A stretch of 64,000 nucleotides of DNA from Dyadobacter sp. CY343 (GTDB lineage: Bacteria > Bacteroidota > Bacteroidia > Cytophagales > Spirosomataceae): contig NZ_JAJUXK010000004.1 in the NCBI RefSeq assembly GCF_021390335.1, forward strand, positions 806,001 to 870,000, written 5' to 3'. Every line of letters starts with the position of its first letter. Position 1 is the stretch's first letter. This document shows positions 19,051 to 28,434 of the stretch, one piece after another. Below the pieces are notes generated by a model that saw only the letters and a program-made list of their open reading frames with translations, had not been told where the DNA came from and did not search any database. Made by a program: the position numbers and the translations under genes.

Positions 19051-21717
19051 TCAGTGCACTTTTTGCGATGATAAAACTTTGATAAACTGAATGATTAAAA
19101 GCGGGAGTATGCCAGCTGCTAGTATCAATTCAAAAGATTGCATACTCAGTGTCTGCAGCGAAAGTGTCTGTCTTAAAAACGGAACGAAATAAGTGGCTAA
19201 AAGAATGAGAATGCACAATGCCTGCGCCTGCCATACGAATTTGTTACGCGTAATTTCATTGTGAAAAAACCCGCCTTTGCCTGAGTACAGGTTGAATACA
19301 TGCAGCAATTGTGCCAACGACAGTGCATAAAATGTAACTGTGCTCCCTTCCTTGTAGCTCAGCCCGAGCTGACTTGTTCCATACCAAAAAACACCTAAAA
19401 TACAGAAGGTTATCACCAGCGCATAGTACACGATCCTGCTCCAATCTCTCATTTCAAGGACCTGCTTTTTGGGATCTCTGGGTGGAGAATGCATCAATTT
19501 ATCATTCTCCTTTCCAACACCCAACGCCAGCGCAGGAAATACATCGGTGATGATGTTAATAAAAAGGATTTGTAATGGCAGCAATGGATTGCCCACGTTA
19601 AGAAAGCCTGCAAAAGTGACCACGAAAATCTCGCTCATGTTACAGGAGAGCAGGAAAACAATAAACTTTCTGATGTTTTCGAAAATAACCCGTCCCTGCC
19701 CGATCGCTCGTACAATGGAACTGAAAGAATCATCTTTCAGGATCATATCCGCAGCCTCGGCAGCCACAGCTGTACCCCGCAGGCCCATTGCAATACCAAT
19801 GTCTGATTTCTTTAAAGCCGGAGCGTCATTTACACCATCTCCTGTCATACCGACAATGTCGCCCCGCTTTTGGTAAAAATCGATCATATCCAGTTTCTGG
19901 GCCGGATTCACGCGCGCAAAGACCTGGCACTTCAGCATTTTTTGCTGATCGGTTTCAGATGAAAAATCAAAAGACATAAGGTCTTTTCCGGTTAAAACCA
20001 GCTGCTCGTCAGCCCCGACCAGATTGACTTGTTTTGCAATATTCAATGAGGTCGCGGGATGATCTCCGGTAACCATAATGACCCTGATACCAGCATTACG
20101 GCAGGCTTGCAGCGCCGGTGTTACTTCTTTTCGCGGCGGATCCATAAAACCAATCAGGCCAAGATATGTAAGCTTTTCCTGCTTTGTAAAATCATCATCG
20201 GGTTTCTGCTCTGATTCACTGTATGCAAATGCAAGCGTGCGCAGACCGTCAGCTGCCATACGCTCGGAGATTTCAAGCTCTTGCTTTCTTTCATGCTCAT
20301 TCTGCCAATGGCAAAGTTCTGATACTTCCTCCACCGCTCCTTTTACGGAAACATAATATATTCCTGCTGACTCATGCAGTGTTGCCATGATACGCGTGTC
20401 GGAGCTAAACGCCTCCTCCGCCTTTCTGACGTATTTTTGGCCAAGATCTTCCAAATCCATGCCTGAGTCCTGAGCAAAACGCAACAGCGCAATTTCCACC
20501 GGATCACCGATCTGCTTACGGTCCGATTGCCAGGAAGTCAGCTGGGCATTGTTAGCCAGTGCCCCTACTTTGGCCAGTAAAGCAAATTCCTGGGAACCGG
20601 CAAGCGTCAAATCTGCTCCGGTCAGCTCCATGGCATCTTTCCCATCTTTATCAGGGTGCAAGGTTACCCACAAATCACCCGCCGGGAAATGCAGTTGGTG
20701 CACCTCGATCTTATTTTGTGTCAGCGTTCCGGTTTTATCTGTAAAAATCACATTGGTCCCTCCCAGTGTTTCCACTGCTGAAAGGCGCTTTACGATCACT
20801 TTCTTTTCGGCCAGCCTCAGCATCCCGTAGGCCAGTGCAACGGTGGCCACCACCGACATGCCTTCCGGTATGGCCGCGATAGCAAGTGCAACTGCGGTCT
20901 CAATGAGCTGCTTGGTTTCCTGGCCGCGAACCAAACCCACTACCAAAAACAGCATCGCCAATCCGACCGTGATCCAGATAAGCACTTTGGCCAGCGAATC
21001 GAGCTTGGCTTCAAGTGGTGTCGCTGTGCGTTTTGCCTGCTGCACCATCGTCGCAATCTTGCCCAATTCGGTAGCCTGGCCAATGCCGGTAACAATGGCC
21101 CTGGCATTTCCGTTGGTAACGGCAGTTCCTTTAAACAACCGGTTGTGCTGGTCACCCAGAGGCGCATCGGCATCCGAGGTTTCAATGCGTTTTGCCGATG
21201 GGACCGATTCTCCCGTTAAGGTAGATTCATCCACTTCAAGTTGGTTAGCCTGAACTATATTGGCATCTGCCGGGACTATATCCCCGGCTTCAAGCACCAG
21301 TATATCGCCTTCTGTGACGTTTTCAGAGTGTATCTCCATGATTTGCCCGTCCCGAAGGACCCGGGCGGGTGTAGTATCCAGTTTGCGAAGTGCTTCCATG
21401 GATTCTCGCGCGTTATATTCCAGTATAAATCCCGTCGCGGCATTGATCAGAATAACGGCCAGAACCGCAAAGCCTTCCACCGTATCTCCCAGCATAAATG
21501 AAACGATCGCTGCCGCTGCCAATATCCATACAATCAAGCTGTTAATCTGTCTTAGAAGTATCGACCAGACGCTCTCGGGTTTCTCCCGGCTGAGTTCGTT
21601 GAGACCCAAACGCTCGTTCCGTAACCTGGCCTCCTGGTTTGAAAGTCCGGTTAGGATATCGGTTTTAAGATTTTCTGCCAATTGCTGTATGCGTACTTCT
21701 TGAAAGGAATTTGACAT
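19051..21717 (-). CDS. calcium-type cation-transporting P-type ATPase (P2A-like)
   Basis: 888 residues with the complete P-type ATPase scheme: an N-terminal cation ATPase domain, actuator loop TLTGES, phosphorylation motif DKTGTLTQN (Asp near 328), the nucleotide-binding domain, and the hinge MVTGDHPAT with MTGDGVNDAPALKKSDIGIAMG. Transmembrane residues equivalent to the calcium sites of SERCA seem present: Glu in PEGM (M4), Asn/Glu in NMSEIF (M5) and NIITD (M6). An odd point is PEGMSVV in M4, where most calcium pumps read PEGLPAV. Calcium export is therefore likely, with Mn or Na as alternatives. It is a single gene, flanked by the hybrid kinase downstream and a 219-bp gap upstream. Confidence 0.9.
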   Translation of the reverse strand: MSNSFQEVRIQQLAENLKTDILTGLSNQEARLRNERLGLNELSREKPESVWSILLRQINSLIVWILAAAAIVSFMLGDTVEGFAVLAVILINAATGFILEYNARESMEALRKLDTTPARVLRDGQIMEIHSENVTEGDILVLEAGDIVPADANIVQANQLEVDESTLTGESVPSAKRIETSDADAPLGDQHNRLFKGTAVTNGNARAIVTGIGQATELGKIATMVQQAKRTATPLEAKLDSLAKVLIWITVGLAMLFLVVGLVRGQETKQLIETAVALAIAAIPEGMSVVATVALAYGMLRLAEKKVIVKRLSAVETLGGTNVIFTDKTGTLTQNKIEVHQLHFPAGDLWVTLHPDKDGKDAMELTGADLTLAGSQEFALLAKVGALANNAQLTSWQSDRKQIGDPVEIALLRFAQDSGMDLEDLGQKYVRKAEEAFSSDTRIMATLHESAGIYYVSVKGAVEEVSELCHWQNEHERKQELEISERMAADGLRTLAFAYSESEQKPDDDFTKQEKLTYLGLIGFMDPPRKEVTPALQACRNAGIRVIMVTGDHPATSLNIAKQVNLVGADEQLVLTGKDLMSFDFSSETDQQKMLKCQVFARVNPAQKLDMIDFYQKRGDIVGMTGDGVNDAPALKKSDIGIAMGLRGTAVAAEAADMILKDDSFSSIVRAIGQGRVIFENIRKFIVFLLSCNMSEIFVVTFAGFLNVGNPLLPLQILFINIITDVFPALALGVGKENDKLMHSPPRDPKKQVLEMRDWSRIVYYALVITFCILGVFWYGTSQLGLSYKEGSTVTFYALSLAQLLHVFNLYSGKGGFFHNEITRNKFVWQAQALCILILLATYFVPFLRQTLSLQTLSMQSFELILAAGILPLLIIQFIKVLSSQKVH

Positions 21718-21936
21718 GGTTTACTAACGAGTTCATTAAAAGTTGATTACGCTACTATCGCCCCTCGAATACGACAGCGCTTTCCCCATTCAAAAGTTGA
21801 GCTTGACTGGTTTTATATTGTATTGCAAAATGGGCGCTTTCTGCTGCATGGCCGGTGTCCAGGTTCATTCAAAAAGGTGACCTTGATCATCTTTCCATAG
21901 AATTCATAGTAGTTACTTGCACAAAATTGAAATACT

Positions 21937-22689
21937 ATGAACAGACTTGATAACAAAGTAGCCATCGTAACCGGCGCCGCAGGAGGAATGGGTGAAGCAA
22001 TTGCCCGCCTATTCGCCCAGGAAGGAGCGAAAGTGCTGGCAACAGATATTCAGGAAGACAAATTAAAAGCTTGGGTATCGGCCACTCAAAAAGAGGGAGC
22101 TGCTATCGAATGGCAAAAACACGATGTAGCATCTGAAAGTGACTGGCAGAAAGTCATTGAGAAGGCTACCAACCTGTATGGTCGAATTGATATTCTGATT
22201 AATAATGCAGGAGTTTATCCACCAGGGGCCCTGACTGAAACTACGGCTCTCAATGATTGGGACAAAGTTCTAGGCATTAATTTAACCAGTTGTTTTGTTG
22301 GAACTAAGCTTTGTATCCCTTCAATGAAGTCTGCGGGCGGCGGCTCGGTAGTCAATATTTCCTCGATTGCAGGAATTGTGGGCGGTAATGGGCCTGCCTA
22401 TTCGGCGTCAAAAGGCGCTCAGCGATTATTGACAAAAGACCAGGCAGTCGAGTTGGCCAAATATAATATACGCGTCAACTCGATCCATCCGGGCGGCGTG
22501 CTTACTCCTATGACCGAGTTTATGGTCAATTTAGAATCTTCTGACGAGCTTTTGCGAAATATGTGTCCGCTCGGCCGCATTGGTAATGTCATGGAAATCG
22601 CCTACGGGGCACTATACCTTGCCAGCGACGAATCCTCATATACAACAGGAGCAGAATTGGTGATAGACGGCGGTTTAACAGCTAGGTAA
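21937..22689 (+). CDS. short-chain dehydrogenase/reductase
   Basis: 250 residues, a classical SDR. The Rossmann motif TGAAGGMGEAIA is at about residues 12-23, followed by NNAGVY, the catalytic Ser in NISSIAG, and YSASK with the catalytic Tyr/Lys. The acidic residue after strand 2 (LATDIQED) suggests NAD(H) preference. The best functional guess is a glucose-1-dehydrogenase or hydroxysteroid-dehydrogenase-like oxidoreductase; the substrate is not inferable. It is followed by the HdeD-like gene after only 8 bp, probably in one operon. Confidence 0.88.
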   Translation: MNRLDNKVAIVTGAAGGMGEAIARLFAQEGAKVLATDIQEDKLKAWVSATQKEGAAIEWQKHDVASESDWQKVIEKATNLYGRIDILINNAGVYPPGALTETTALNDWDKVLGINLTSCFVGTKLCIPSMKSAGGGSVVNISSIAGIVGGNGPAYSASKGAQRLLTKDQAVELAKYNIRVNSIHPGGVLTPMTEFMVNLESSDELLRNMCPLGRIGNVMEIAYGALYLASDESSYTTGAELVIDGGLTAR

Positions 22690-22697
22690 ATTCAATC

Positions 22698-23315
22698 ATG
22701 AAAAAAATACCTGTTACCACCGATTTTTCAGCAAGCTCAAAAGCAGGCGTTCGGTTTGCCATACAACTCCACTACTGGTGGATCTTTATGCTCTCGGGGG
22801 CATGCTTAACTGCATTCGGACTCTATGTTGCAACAAATCCGTCACTGACTTACGACGAGCTAAGTTTGTTCTTTGCTGCGACTCTGATCATCAGCGGCAT
22901 CTTTGAACTTTTCTTTACCATTGACAACCGGAAATGGTTTACGGGCTGGGTTTGGTTTTTGGCAGGGGCAATATTTGATGTGCTATTGGGAGCTGTATTT
23001 GTCACCAATCCGATCCTAGCAGCCATTTCGCTGCCCTTGTTTGCTGGATGTTGGCTACTGGTCAGGAGTGCCTTACTGGTTGGCCGCGCCTTCCAGGCAA
23101 AAAAGAAGCGGCTGTCTGACTGGCCCTGGCTTCTGGGTTGGGCAGTAACAGGGATTTTATTTTCGGTAATCAATATGTACAGCCCACTATTTAGTGAAGA
23201 CAGATCGATGATCTGGACGGCCTTTGCATTGTTGGGGGTTGGTATTTTTTATATTCATTTTAGCCTGTTGGTTAAACAATCCCATAAATGGATCGGCAAA
23301 CATATCCATACATAA
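22698..23315 (+). CDS. HdeD/DUF308 family membrane protein
   Basis: 205 residues with about six hydrophobic segments arranged as in HdeD: paired helices, GACLTAFGLYVATNP near the start, LIISGIFELFFT, and WVWFLAGAIFDVLLGAVFVTNP. HdeD is an inner membrane protein linked to acid resistance at high cell density in E. coli; the Bacteroidota homologues are uncharacterised. A soluble stretch of about 25 residues precedes the first helix. It is 8 bp downstream of the SDR gene, with which it is probably cotranscribed. Confidence 0.8.
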   Translation: MKKIPVTTDFSASSKAGVRFAIQLHYWWIFMLSGACLTAFGLYVATNPSLTYDELSLFFAATLIISGIFELFFTIDNRKWFTGWVWFLAGAIFDVLLGAVFVTNPILAAISLPLFAGCWLLVRSALLVGRAFQAKKKRLSDWPWLLGWAVTGILFSVINMYSPLFSEDRSMIWTAFALLGVGIFYIHFSLLVKQSHKWIGKHIHT

Positions 23316-23395
23316 AAGAGAAGAGCCTGATTGTCACCATGTGCCTTCTGATCGACTGATTGAGAAATCAGAGAAAATGGGATGGCTGTCCCGTC

Positions 23396-26300
23396 TTAAT
23401 TATTAAGGTATATCGTAAACTTACTACCTACACCTGGCTCACTTTCCACAGTGATCCTGCCACCAGCAGCATTGACTATTTTATTGGCCAGGTAAAGACC
23501 AATCCCATAGCCTTCGCCGCCTGTATGCAGTCTGGTATATTTCTCAAAAATGGTATCCAGATGGTGCCTCTGTATTCCCATTCCATTGTCTTCAACGGAG
23601 ATCACGGTTTGGTTTGCTTCTGCGGCAATCCGGACCATAATTACCGGCGGCCGCTCTGAGTGGTATTTGATACCGTTTGCAATCAGATTATATAGGATGC
23701 TGCGCAGGTTCTTTTTAGAAAATACGACTTGCGTCACCTGCACGTCCCTTTTTATTTTTGCCCCGCTGGATTTGATCCGCTCATCCAGGCTCCAATCAAT
23801 ATTATCCAGCAGCTCATCGACATCGACAGCCTCTGTTTCCAATGCATTGTTTTCAATTTTGGCAACCACGGCGATCTCACTGATCAAAGCGCGGAATTTC
23901 TTTACCGAGCCGTTGATGATGGGCAGGACTTCTTTAATTTCAGGGTCACTGGTATCAATGGAGCTGATCAGGGAAATGCTCCCTTCGATGTTACTTAACG
24001 GCCCCAGCAAATCGTGGGATGCTGTATGTACAAAATTGTCCAGGTCTGCATTGATCCGCGTCAGGGCTTCATTCTTTTTATCAAGCTGTTGCTGGATCAT
24101 TTTCAGGTCGGTGATATCGTTAAAGGTAATAATGACCCCCGACGTCTTTTTCTCGACTTGTTTAATATAAGGCATCGTCATCACCTGGAACCATTTGCCA
24201 TCCTTGGTCTGGATTTGTTTAGTGATCAAGGCATCACCCGACAATACAGCATGGATATCTTCGATAATGGTCTCGACCATGAAGTTTGTAGAGATATTGG
24301 CCAGGGGCCTGCCGATATCACTATCAAGCAGGTTAATCAGTTTAACTGCGCCTGGCGAGTATTTGATCAACCGCAGCTGATCATCCAAAAAGAGCTGCCC
24401 GTTGACATTGCTCCTGAAATAATTGTTCAGATCGTCGTTGAGCGCTAAAAGCTCTTTGTTTTTGAGCTGATACTCGGAGTTGATCGTATGTAGCTCTTCA
24501 TTGATCGACTGCATTTCTTCACTGGTACTTTGCATTTCTTCATTGGCAGAAAGCAGCTCCTCATTAAAGGACTGCATGTTCTCTTCCTGTGCGTACAGCT
24601 TTTCATTGGAGGCTATCAGCTTTTCTTTCAGGTCTTTCACTTCCTGTTCAAGGCTTTGTGTGTAGTGGTCAAAATAGATTTCCTCGTTGAAGACCTGCCC
24701 GCCGGCTGCCAGCATTCCACCAGAATTTTCTTCATGGATCCGCACGACCAGAAAACCATTGGCGCGACCTTTGTAAACCATAGGGCTTACCGTTAAGGTA
24801 ACAATGACATTATCTTCGCCTTGTTTGATATTGATCCCGGTAACCGAGGACATCTGGCTGCTCTGTAAAACCTGGCTGACAACCGTTTTGTAAGCTACTG
24901 CGAGCGGGCCGGGAAGCAGCTCGGTAAACTCGGTGGTCATGATTTTTTGAAGCAGGAACTTTGTCGTGTCCCCATAGAACTTGACAATCTTTTCATTGGG
25001 GTCAATACAGACCACCAGCTGGCCCAAATCCTTCATCAATGTTTCGCTGATCGCATCACCCAAGGTCCGGTCGGGTAGCTTGTAGGCTTGCTCTTTAGGG
25101 TGGGGCGTGCCTGCCAGCTGTTTAAAAGGGAAATCAGGCAGCGAATAGGATTCAAACCTTGCCGGGTGGTGAGTCCCCTGGTTTTTATAGACTTTGAATC
25201 TTTTGCTGATCACTTTCAGGCTGGCCATGATAGGCAGTGGGTTTTCGCTTGAACCCAAAAAAAGGTAACCTTGCGGCCCGAGCCCGAAAAGGAGCAGCTG
25301 GTAGATTTTCTTTTGAAGTGCCGGTGTCATGTAGATCAGCACATTGCGGCAGCTAATAAAGTGCATGTTGCAATATGGCGGGTTTTTGACCAGGTCATGC
25401 TGGGCGAAAATAACCATCTTGCGCAGCTCTGGCCTGACCTTGTAGTCATCACCATCTTTGAGAAAAAACCGCTTTAAGCGCTGTTGTGACAGGCCAGCCA
25501 GCACGCTGGTTTTATATACGCCTTTACCTGCATGGGACAGTGCAGCTCCATCAATATCGGTTGCAAAGATCTTGACAACATGATCATTGACCCTGTCCCC
25601 CAATTGCTCACTGATAAGCATAGCCATCGAATAAGCTTCTTCACCAGTGGCGCACCCGGTAACCCACAACCTTATTTCCTGCTGGGGTGTCAGATCGGCA
25701 ATAATAGCGGGTAAGACCTGGGATTCTACAAACTCAAAGGATTCTGTATCTCGGAAAAACGCGGTTACACTGATCAGGAAATCCTTCGCCAGAATTTCAA
25801 TCTCACCAGGATTGGCCTTGAGAAAGTTAATATAGCCTTGCAGCTCACCAAAACCATTGGAGGCTGCCCTTCTTTTTATCCTTCTTAAAATGGTGGATTG
25901 TTTGTAATCAGAAAAATCAAGTGGTAGCTGCTGACCAATCAGCGCGATGATTTCACCTATATGCCCTTCGTCATCAATGCTTGTTGTCAACAGGTCCAAC
26001 TCCCGCTTCACGTAGTCCTCAATGACGGCAGGCATCGCTTCGGGTTCCAGGATATAATCCACCATTCCGGTGGCTATTGCATTTGCCGGCATGCTGTGGA
26101 ATTCTGTTCCCTCCGGTTCCCTGGCGATCACCAGTCCGCCCGCCTTTTTAATGGCTTTGATCCCGTTAGTACCATCTGAGCCAAGGCCCGAGAGCACGAC
26201 CGCGATCGCTTTTGCCCCATAATCTTCTGCCAGGGATTGAAAGAAAGTATTGATTGTCATATGGGGACTGCGCTCACCATGCTTATCGGTTAAATACAAA

Positions 26301-26572
26301 CTATGGTCACGGACAGTCATAACCTTATCATTCGGGATCGTATAGACCTGGTTCCCCCGAATTTCCATCCCATTTTCCGCTTGCTGCACGACAAGCTTGC
26401 TGTGGCGGGAAAGCAGCGCTACCAGGTGGCTTTGGAATTCAGCCGATAGGTGCTGGACAATGACATAAGAGACACCGTCAGACGGGGTATGATCGAAAAA
26501 TGTATTAAGCTCATCAAGGCCACCAGCCGAAGCGCCTATTGCAATGATATGGTGCGGTTCCGCTGTAAACAT
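23396..26572 (-). CDS. CheB-CheR-PAS-histidine kinase fusion protein
   Basis: 1058 residues without a signal peptide or membrane helix, so cytoplasmic. Domains: CheB methylesterase (about 8-195; Ser in GASAGG, His in IVQHLS, Asp in LSGLGSDGTNG); CheR methyltransferase (about 210-470; VTGCATGEEAYS binds S-adenosylmethionine, then FISCRNVLIYM); a PAS-like region (about 520-625); a long coiled coil of NEELLSANEEMQS-type heptads (about 650-720); a PAS domain (about 725-835); HisKA with HTASHDLLGPLSN (His near 851); and HATPase_c (VEDNGMGI, then GYGIGLYLANKIV). No CheB receiver domain and no chemoreceptors are nearby. Such fusions are common in Bacteroidota and probably sense stress rather than steer motility, but the function is unproven. 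Confidence 0.92.
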   Translation of the reverse strand: MFTAEPHHIIAIGASAGGLDELNTFFDHTPSDGVSYVIVQHLSAEFQSHLVALLSRHSKLVVQQAENGMEIRGNQVYTIPNDKVMTVRDHSLYLTDKHGERSPHMTINTFFQSLAEDYGAKAIAVVLSGLGSDGTNGIKAIKKAGGLVIAREPEGTEFHSMPANAIATGMVDYILEPEAMPAVIEDYVKRELDLLTTSIDDEGHIGEIIALIGQQLPLDFSDYKQSTILRRIKRRAASNGFGELQGYINFLKANPGEIEILAKDFLISVTAFFRDTESFEFVESQVLPAIIADLTPQQEIRLWVTGCATGEEAYSMAMLISEQLGDRVNDHVVKIFATDIDGAALSHAGKGVYKTSVLAGLSQQRLKRFFLKDGDDYKVRPELRKMVIFAQHDLVKNPPYCNMHFISCRNVLIYMTPALQKKIYQLLLFGLGPQGYLFLGSSENPLPIMASLKVISKRFKVYKNQGTHHPARFESYSLPDFPFKQLAGTPHPKEQAYKLPDRTLGDAISETLMKDLGQLVVCIDPNEKIVKFYGDTTKFLLQKIMTTEFTELLPGPLAVAYKTVVSQVLQSSQMSSVTGINIKQGEDNVIVTLTVSPMVYKGRANGFLVVRIHEENSGGMLAAGGQVFNEEIYFDHYTQSLEQEVKDLKEKLIASNEKLYAQEENMQSFNEELLSANEEMQSTSEEMQSINEELHTINSEYQLKNKELLALNDDLNNYFRSNVNGQLFLDDQLRLIKYSPGAVKLINLLDSDIGRPLANISTNFMVETIIEDIHAVLSGDALITKQIQTKDGKWFQVMTMPYIKQVEKKTSGVIITFNDITDLKMIQQQLDKKNEALTRINADLDNFVHTASHDLLGPLSNIEGSISLISSIDTSDPEIKEVLPIINGSVKKFRALISEIAVVAKIENNALETEAVDVDELLDNIDWSLDERIKSSGAKIKRDVQVTQVVFSKKNLRSILYNLIANGIKYHSERPPVIMVRIAAEANQTVISVEDNGMGIQRHHLDTIFEKYTRLHTGGEGYGIGLYLANKIVNAAGGRITVESEPGVGSKFTIYLNN

Positions 26573-26890
26573 ATTTCTTGTGGATGGGTGATTCTTTACA
26601 AGGTACTATTTTCAGTTTACTTAGAGAACAAACTAAGTGTGTAATCTCGTCCAAGAACTCCATCATTTTTAACCGGTAAAGTCCAAAACTCAGGCTCCGA
26701 TCAACCTTAGACATCCATCCTTCATATAGGGCCGGCATTTGCGGTGTCAGGTGTTCAAATTTATCTTGATGCTGTAACGCCAACGCGGTTTTGAAACTAG
26801 CGATGGTTTCTGAGATCGTCATAGCATTCGTAGTGTATAATGGATGCGCTTGAATAGCATAGGCTGTGCCTATTAAGGCTACCTTCGGGT
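26573..26890 (-). other. 318-bp region without a convincing gene
   Basis: The only open frame of note runs on the minus strand from ATG at 26822 to 26514 (102 codons), its last 20 or so codons overlapping the start of the CheB-CheR gene. The first 60 residues (for example FEHLTPQMPALYEGWMSKVD) have plausible protein composition but match no family I know; the tail reads antisense to nothing and looks random. It could be a gene remnant. I see no promoter, terminator or repeat that would settle it. Confidence 0.3.
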
Positions 26891-27094
26891 ATGAAAATCA
26901 AAATATTAGCAAAAAAAGATCTCCCGCCGCCAAATTCCACATTGAAATTCAGGATCAAAAACACTACCAACTGGCGCGTTGGGTATACCGACAGCGAAAC
27001 CGGAGATTTTGTCCAGGAAGTGGGAGGCATCATTTACAGCTACTCCTGGAACCAGATTGATGAATATTATCTGACTACTCCCGCCATGCCGTAA
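26891..27094 (+). CDS. small hypothetical protein
   Basis: 67 residues, unrecognised. The composition is protein-like: Lys-rich start MKIKILAKKDLPPP, an alternating beta-strand pattern (TLKFRIKN, TNWRVGY), and a Tyr/Trp-rich end (GIIYSYSWNQIDEYYL). No signal peptide or membrane segment. An AAGG lies about 13 bp before the start. It may be a small cytoplasmic regulatory or toxin/antitoxin-like protein, but no partner gene is adjacent; it precedes the small histidine kinase by 150 bp. Confidence 0.45.
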   Translation: MKIKILAKKDLPPPNSTLKFRIKNTTNWRVGYTDSETGDFVQEVGGIIYSYSWNQIDEYYLTTPAMP

Positions 27095-27170
27095 TATGAA
27101 GCGTTTATTCAGCCTCGTAATCACACATCAATATAAACTACTTCCCTACTGATACCGAATTAATTCAGGT

Positions 27171-27200
27171 TGACTATCCATTAATTAGGTCTACCTTTCA
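27171..27200 (+). promoter_or_regulatory. possible promoter of the kinase/response regulator pair
   Basis: TTG at 27171-27173, 19 bp, then TACCTTTC at 27193-27200. It resembles the Bacteroidota pattern TTTG-N19-TAnnTTTG with one -7 mismatch, and lies about 45 bp before the kinase start. Confidence 0.4.
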
Positions 27201-27244
27201 CTATATCAGTTTCTTAGTTCCCTCAATATTATATTCATTGACTT

Positions 27245-27991
27245 ATGGATGGATGGGAAGACCCACAGTTCAATGAACTCAATAACAGCCTCCATCAATA
27301 CGCGAACGAACTTGCTCTTTCAAACAAAGGGCTTGAACAATTCTCGTATATGGTCTCACACAACCTGCGCGCACCGGTTGCCAATATCATCGGACTCTCA
27401 GGTTTGTTAAGTGATGAAAATTATCCATCGGAGTTGAAAAGAGACTTTTTAAATGGAATTCTTGACAATGTAAAAAGGCTGGATGTAGTAATTACGGACT
27501 TAAATTCCATTCTGCAGATTAAGAAAGAAATTGGAGAAAAGAGTGAAACAGTCAATTTTCAGGATTTGGTTAACAGCATTCAGGACAGTATACCAAATGT
27601 AATGCACAAAGAAAAGGTACGGATTGTGACTTATTTTCAGCGGGTATGCGAATTATTTACGCTTAAAACATATCTGTACAGCATATTTCATAACCTGATC
27701 AGCAACAGCATTAAATATCATCAGGCCGGGCTGGCTCCATCCATTCAAATCAGTAGCAGGGTATCGGACGGTAGGCTCACTTTGTCCTTCAAAGACAATG
27801 GACTAGGAATAGACCTGGTTAAGAAACGGGAACATCTTTTTGGGCTCTATAAGCGCTTTCATAACCATGTAGAAGGCAAAGGTATGGGCCTTTTCATGGT
27901 CAAAACCCAGGTAGAAATGCTTGGAGGATCAATATCAGTTTTTAGTGAAGTAAATAAAGGGACCGAGTTTTTGATTGAATTTAATTTGTAG
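27245..27991 (+). CDS. small cytoplasmic histidine kinase without sensor domain
   Basis: 248 residues. After about 30 residues comes HisKA with FSYMVSHNLRAPVANI (phospho-His near residue 40), a dimerisation helix pair, then HATPase_c with the N box FHNLISNSIKY, the G1 box FKDNGLGID and the G2 box GKGMGLFMVK. No transmembrane helix and no PAS/GAF domain, so the input must come from a partner or from the short N-terminal segment. The MVSHNLRAPVANI form is typical of Bacteroidota light/oxygen-type and phytochrome-like kinases. The next gene, starting 19 bp later, is a frameshifted response regulator and the probable cognate partner. Confidence 0.87.
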   Translation: MDGWEDPQFNELNNSLHQYANELALSNKGLEQFSYMVSHNLRAPVANIIGLSGLLSDENYPSELKRDFLNGILDNVKRLDVVITDLNSILQIKKEIGEKSETVNFQDLVNSIQDSIPNVMHKEKVRIVTYFQRVCELFTLKTYLYSIFHNLISNSIKYHQAGLAPSIQISSRVSDGRLTLSFKDNGLGIDLVKKREHLFGLYKRFHNHVEGKGMGLFMVKTQVEMLGGSISVFSEVNKGTEFLIEFNL

Positions 27992-28010
27992 AAGCCTAAT
28001 AACCCGCCTG

Positions 28011-28429
28011 ATGACACCACACAACCGATTTATAGTTGTAGACGATGATCCACTGAATAACCTTGTATGCAATCATATCATCCTCAAATTTGCTCCTGAC
28101 GCAGAGATCAAGCTTTTTACAATCCCGAAAAAGCACTTGAAACGGTTCAAATCCTTGGGGAAAGCATTGAAAAAGGTGAATATGTGCTCTTTCTGGATGT
28201 AAATATGCCTACTATGAGCGGTTGGGAATTTCTGGAAGCATTCGAGAGCCTGGATGAAAAAATCCGTCAGCGGTTCAAAATCTATATTCTCTCTTCTTCG
28301 ATAGATCAGGGCGATATCCAGAAAGCCGCTGCCAGCCCGTTTGTCAGGGGTTACAACCCCAAGCCGCTCAATCTTGAAACAATGGGACAGTTAAATTTGT
28401 ATCACCTGCAGAGAAGATACCCTGAGTAA
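28011..28429 (+). pseudogene. response regulator receiver, interrupted by a one-base frameshift
   Basis: The first frame from ATG 28011 gives RFIVVDDDPLNNLVCNHIIL, the start of a receiver domain with its acidic pocket. From about 28121 the receiver continues only in the -1 frame: NPEKALETVQILGESIEKGE, then YVLFLDVNMPTMSGWEFLE (phospho-acceptor Asp), YILSSS and GYNPKPL (conserved Lys). Adding one base near 28118-28121 (TTTACAATCCC) restores a continuous protein of about 140 residues ending at 28427-28429. It may be a genuine mutation, a sequence error, or -1 translational slippage at GAAAAAG (28127-28133). A single-domain receiver with no output domain is usual beside sensor-less kinases. Confidence 0.82.
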
Positions 28430-28434
28430 GTACC

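Noticed and set aside
26514..26822. 102-codon minus-strand frame upstream of the CheB-CheR gene
   Set aside because: Overlaps the confident start of the fusion gene, no known family, no promoter; kept only as a note for the gap.
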